Positions 6,174 through 8,495 of a DNA stretch of 8,495 nucleotides are shown here, piece by piece (position 1 is the first letter of the stretch; every line of letters starts with the position of its first letter). Both the position numbers and the translations under genes were made by a program. The notes beneath the pieces were generated by a model. The model ran no database searches and was not told the DNA's origin. It saw only the letters and a list, made by a program, of their open reading frames with translations. The DNA is from Acidobacteriota bacterium (GTDB lineage: Bacteria; Acidobacteriota; Polarisedimenticolia; JAPUIV01), in contig JAPUIV010000074.1 of the NCBI GenBank assembly GCA_027296665.1, positions 1 through 8,495 on the forward strand, written 5' to 3'.

Positions 6174-7459
6174 TCCGGGAGTTCCGGATCCCCATCGGCG
6201 AGGAGTTCCCGAATCTCCGGCTGGTCGGCCCGGATTTCCAACGATTTACGGAAGTATTCGGCCGCGTCATCCGGCCGCCCGGTTTCCTTCAGGACCTTGC
6301 CCATCTGGTTGAATAGTTCCGGCTCGGACTGGCCCGCCTTTTCCAGTTTGCGGAATTCCTCCAACGCCTCTTCCGTTTTCCCCAGTTCGTTGAGGGCGAT
6401 ACCCAGGTTGAACCGGGCGTTCATCAGATCGGGATGATCCGCCACCAAATTCCCGAGGATCCCGGCGGCTTCCTGGTAATCCTCCTGGGCGATTTTGATC
6501 CCGGCAAGATTGACCCGCAGGGCGCTATCGTCGGGGTGGGATTTCAACCCCTCCACGATCTCCTGTTCCGCCCCGACGTAATTCCCCTTGAACATGTACA
6601 CCGAGGCTAACCAGATGCGGTGCTCGGCAGATTCGGGAACCTTGTCCCGGGCCGCCTCCAGGATCCCTTCGGCCCGATCCAGATCCCGGGTTTTCAGGAA
6701 ACGGGCCAAAAGCCATTCCATCGGTTCCTTCAAGGACAGATCCAGGTACAAGGCGGCAAGATACTGTTCCTCGGCATGGGAAGGATCTCCCATGATGCTG
6801 TACAGGTTCCCGAGTTTGACGTACAGTTCGGGAGATCTTGCGAACCGGGGGAGAACCGTCTCCAGGAGTTGCCGCGCGCCGGCGGTCAAATGTCGCCGGA
6901 GGAACTTCTCTTCGATCCTGAAAGCGGTTTGCAGGTCCTGCGGCACTACCTCAAGCTCAAGCGAAGTGAGGGCCTGTTTTCGCATCGCGGAAGCGAACCG
7001 CCGGTTCAGGGAAGAGGCCGGATCGGTGCCGAACAGAACATGGGTGGCAACCCCACTCGCCGCATTCCGTAGAGAGATGCGGGCCGCTTCCCGGATCGCC
7101 TCCACCACCTCGAGATTCCCCCGGCGCCGGTGAAACTCCTCCAGGTTGGCCGGGAGGATCCGGGCGGTGAAGGAGAATTTGGTCTGAATTTGAAACCCTT
7201 CCCGGGTCTGGACCACTGCCGATTCGCGCAAACGGATCGGCTGGAGGGGATAGATGGCGGCGCGGGGTTCCAGACCGATCGGGCGGAGATGGAATCCGGG
7301 ATCGAGGAAGCCAAGCGTTTCACCGTCTTCTGAATAGATCCCTCTGTGATTGTCGGGAATGTACTGTATCAAGGCCGGAAGCGCGAGGAGAGGGATGGCG
7401 AGGAGAATGGTCGGAAGGAGAAAACGAATCGGACGGGCCTGGGAAGTCTCAGGGTTCAT
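6170..7459 (-). CDS. Membrane-anchored SPFH/band-7-like domain fused to TPR repeats
   Basis: A 429-residue protein that I do not recognise as a named family. Seen: a short basic N-terminus (R9, R12), one hydrophobic helix at about 13-33, then a region of about 34-185 that reads like the SPFH/prohibitin fold: a turn with NHRGIYSEDGETLGFLDPGFHLRP, then strands with the pattern LRESAVVQTREGFQIQTKFSF, then a helical stretch with ANLEEFHRRRGNLEVVEAIREAARISLRNA. From about 208 to 415 there are five or six tetratricopeptide repeats, clearest at 210-243, 278-311, 346-378 and 380-413. SPFH proteins form ring or lattice scaffolds on membranes and TPRs bind partner proteins, so an envelope scaffold that recruits clients is a reasonable inference, with the bulk outside the cytoplasmic membrane if the helix is a signal anchor. 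The ATG at 7459 has AAGGA close by. A consensus promoter and a palindrome precede it. The TPR call is firm; the SPFH call is from pattern only. Confidence 0.8.
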   Translation of the reverse strand: MNPETSQARPIRFLLPTILLAIPLLALPALIQYIPDNHRGIYSEDGETLGFLDPGFHLRPIGLEPRAAIYPLQPIRLRESAVVQTREGFQIQTKFSFTARILPANLEEFHRRRGNLEVVEAIREAARISLRNAASGVATHVLFGTDPASSLNRRFASAMRKQALTSLELEVVPQDLQTAFRIEEKFLRRHLTAGARQLLETVLPRFARSPELYVKLGNLYSIMGDPSHAEEQYLAALYLDLSLKEPMEWLLARFLKTRDLDRAEGILEAARDKVPESAEHRIWLASVYMFKGNYVGAEQEIVEGLKSHPDDSALRVNLAGIKIAQEDYQEAAGILGNLVADHPDLMNARFNLGIALNELGKTEEALEEFRKLEKAGQSEPELFNQMGKVLKETGRPDDAAEYFRKSLEIRADQPEIRELLADGDPELPD

Positions 7460-7475
7460 ATTCCTTACCGTCGAG

Positions 7476-7493
7476 GCCCCCCGGGCCGGGGGC
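7476..7493 (-). other. GC-rich hairpin in the leader of the SPFH-TPR gene
   Basis: GCCCCC (7476-7481) and GGGGGC (7488-7493) can pair over a six-base loop, all G or C. In the minus-strand transcript it would end 16 bases before the start codon, just ahead of the AAGGA ribosome site. No T-run follows on either strand, so it is not a standard terminator; it could affect translation start or mRNA stability. Confidence 0.45.
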
Positions 7494-7542
7494 GGCGTGT
7501 TATGCCCACCGCAAACTTCGAGTCTGGATTGAAAACAAAACC

Positions 7543-7571
7543 ATTATAGGAGACGGCGTTCCGTCTGTCAA
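7543..7571 (-). promoter_or_regulatory. Full-consensus sigma70 promoter for the SPFH-TPR gene
   Basis: On the minus strand TTGACA (7571-7566), exactly 17 bases, then TATAAT (7548-7543). Both hexamers and the spacing match the consensus. Transcription would start near 7536, giving a leader of about 77 bases. Such a strong promoter usually needs repression, and the palindrome inside its spacer is a candidate operator. Confidence 0.85.
7551..7566. promoter_or_regulatory. Palindrome in the promoter spacer, possible operator
   Basis: AGACGG-CGTT-CCGTCT: perfect six-base arms around a four-base centre. It lies within the 17-base spacer and touches the first base of the -35 box. A protein bound here would block RNA polymerase. 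The 17-base spacer is of normal length, which argues against a MerR-type activator. The bound regulator is unknown. Confidence 0.5.
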
Positions 7572-7576
7572 TCGGG

Positions 7577-7602
7577 ACCGGCCGGAACCGGCGTGAAACC
7601 GG
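7577..7602. repeat. Three ACCGG boxes at helical spacing between divergent genes
   Basis: ACCGG starts at 7577, 7587 and 7598, spaced 10 and 11 bases, so all three face the same side of the helix. They lie just upstream of the SPFH-TPR -35 box and upstream of the likely lolA promoter. ACCGG is common in this GC-rich DNA, so chance is possible. Confidence 0.3.
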
Positions 7603-7632
7603 ACGAATAGAATGCCGCGCGTGGCCGGTTTA

Positions 7633-7641
7633 TGTTAGGAT
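7633..7641 (+). promoter_or_regulatory. Possible extended -10 promoter for lolA
   Basis: TGTTAGGAT has the TGn extension and a TAGGAT -10 box. No recognisable -35 lies 16-18 bases upstream. Transcription from about 7648 would leave roughly 27 bases before the lolA ATG. A TAGAAT at 7608-7613 is a weaker alternative. Confidence 0.35.
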
Positions 7642-7674
7642 TGCCCCCCTTGAATGGAAACGGGTTGAGGTGAA

Positions 7675-8355
7675 ATGCCGTTCTGCGCCGGAATTCCAGT
7701 TCTGGGGATCGCCCTCCTGCTCCTTCCCACCCTCCCGACTGCCGAGGAGGTGGTTCTCCGTTTTCAGGAGAAGCTCGGAAAGCTGGTTTACCTGCGCGCC
7801 CGCTTCATCCAGAGTTTTCACTCGGAGACCCTGGGATCAACCCCTTCCGAGACGGGGATACTCTACATCAAGTTTCCCGACCGGATGCGTTGGGAGTACA
7901 CCAAACCGAAAGGGAAAGTCGCCGTTCTCGACGGGGAAAAGACCTATCTGTACCTTCCGGAAGACGGTCAGGTGATCGTGGGGAAATGGGCCGATCTCCT
8001 GCAGGAAAGTCCCGCGGCCCTGCTCATGGTCGGAAAACTGGAAGTCCGCAAGAAGTTTATGGTGGAACGGGTAACCGAGTATGCCGGCCTGCCGCGGGGG
8101 GTCGATCGGATCCGGTTGATTCCACGAGAACCCCAGGCCCGGTTCGACTCCATTCTCCTCGACCTGGATCGCCAAGGCACCCGGCTCCGCCGGATCGAGA
8201 TGGAGGATCCCCTCGGCAACCGGGTGGAATATCGATTCCTCAATATCAGGGAAAACCAGATCCTTGCCGACGAGCTTTTCCATTTTGAACCGCCCGACGG
8301 CGTGGAGGTCCAATGGTTGGAGGAGAAAGCCCAAGACGGCGGCCGGGGGCGATGA
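7675..8355 (+). CDS. lolA: Outer-membrane lipoprotein carrier LolA
   Basis: A 226-residue periplasmic chaperone that takes lipoproteins released by the LolCDE transporter and delivers them to the outer membrane. Seen: N-terminal hydrophobic segment (about 5-20) with a likely signal peptidase I site after PTA (residue 23); then the LolA pattern RARFIQSFHS (41-50), a G-x-L strand (GILYIKFPDR), the conserved RWEYTKP (72-78), a DGEKTYLYLPEDGQV stretch (86-100) and later strands such as DRIRLIPREP and LFHFEPPDGVEV near the C-terminus. Length and motif order suit the family. The ATG at 7675 is the only choice, since TGA lies in frame at 7666-7668; GAGGTGA directly before it is a strong ribosome site. 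Odd: the n-region before the hydrophobic core has no Lys or Arg, unusual for a Sec signal peptide. In many related bacteria lolA follows ftsK; here its upstream neighbour is the divergent SPFH-TPR gene. Confidence 0.9.
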   Translation: MPFCAGIPVLGIALLLLPTLPTAEEVVLRFQEKLGKLVYLRARFIQSFHSETLGSTPSETGILYIKFPDRMRWEYTKPKGKVAVLDGEKTYLYLPEDGQVIVGKWADLLQESPAALLMVGKLEVRKKFMVERVTEYAGLPRGVDRIRLIPREPQARFDSILLDLDRQGTRLRRIEMEDPLGNRVEYRFLNIRENQILADELFHFEPPDGVEVQWLEEKAQDGGRGR

Positions 8356-8363
8356 GCCCGGCC
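8341..8363 (+). other. Hairpin spanning the lolA stop codon
   Basis: GGCCGGG (8341-8347) and CCCGGCC (8357-8363) form a seven-base stem with a nine-base loop that contains the TGA. There is no T-run after it, so it is at best a poor intrinsic terminator; it may stabilise the 3' end of the transcript. Confidence 0.35.
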
Positions 8364-8495
8364 CCCCTGGGAATTGCCAATAGGGTGCGGCGATGGTACC
8401 ATTCCGGCCTCCTGGCGCCCGGCCGGTGCGTTTGGAAAGGGAATCCCATTCGGACAATGTTTTTCTGGATTAGACACCTTCCCGCCGCCATCGTT
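8356..8495. other. Non-coding stretch after lolA to the window edge
   Basis: No gene is supported in these 140 bases. They contain a ten-base perfect palindrome ATGGTACCAT (8393-8402), a CCGGCC/GGCCGG inverted repeat around 8404-8426 without a T-run, and a short T-run at 8460-8464. TTGGAA at 8432-8437 followed after 17 bases by CAATGT is only a poor promoter match. A gene reading rightward may start beyond the edge. Confidence 0.4.

Noticed and set aside
7654..7668. Four-codon leader frame before lolA
   Set aside because: It has no ribosome site and is most likely chance; its TGA is useful only in showing that lolA cannot start earlier.
7837..8477. Minus-strand open frames opposite lolA (two, over 160 codons each)
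   Set aside because: Antisense shadows of a clear LolA gene, with no motif of their own.
1..8495. Frequent GGATCC and CCGGATC words as a possible uptake or repeat signal
   Set aside because: They fall mostly in coding sequence with no fixed spacing and are explained by favoured codons such as ATC, CTG and CGG in a GC-rich genome.

Overview
The window is GC-rich bacterial chromosome. It carries eight protein genes and no RNA genes, CRISPR array, transposase or phage gene. LolA, which carries lipoproteins to the outer membrane, shows a Gram-negative envelope. The overall flavour (LolA, an FPPYPGD-type DedA protein, a KITIG-type STAS protein, a TPR-rich membrane protein, GC-rich codons) fits a deltaproteobacterial/Desulfobacterota-like lineage or a neighbouring phylum. 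This assignment is an impression from protein character, not a phylogeny.

Layout. Positions 2-1097 (+) hold the 3' part of a PlsY-type acyltransferase gene, overlapped by a membrane CTP-dependent lipid kinase gene (Sec59/Dgk1/VTE5 superfamily); both products would act on phosphatidate chemistry. After an 80-bp gap with a good sigma70-type promoter, 1178-2751 (+) holds a HAD phosphatase (phosphoglycolate phosphatase type), coupled by an ATGA overlap to an unusual frame that joins an RsbW-like anti-sigma kinase domain to a complete STAS anti-anti-sigma domain. A strong Shine-Dalgarno and ATG sit inside this frame at the junction. Positions 2766-5390 (-) hold a complete mutS, tail-to-tail with the kinase-STAS gene. 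A 168-bp divergent region separates mutS from a DedA-family membrane protein gene (5559-6173, +). That gene converges, with overlapping stop codons, on a gene (6170-7459, -) for a membrane-anchored SPFH/band-7-like domain fused to TPR repeats. A 215-bp divergent region holds a consensus TTGACA-17-TATAAT promoter for this gene, with a palindrome filling its spacer, and leads on the other side to lolA (7675-8355, +). The last 140 bases hold no gene I can support.

Themes are membrane lipid and envelope maintenance (PlsY-like, lipid kinase, DedA, SPFH-TPR, LolA), partner-switching regulation and mismatch repair. No sigma factor or PP2C phosphatase partner for the kinase-STAS gene lies in the window.

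Most worth a second look are the kinase-STAS frame with its internal start, the SPFH-TPR protein with its consensus promoter and spacer palindrome, and the PlsY homologue whose C-terminal catalytic motif is missing. I see no clear new defence or mobile system here.
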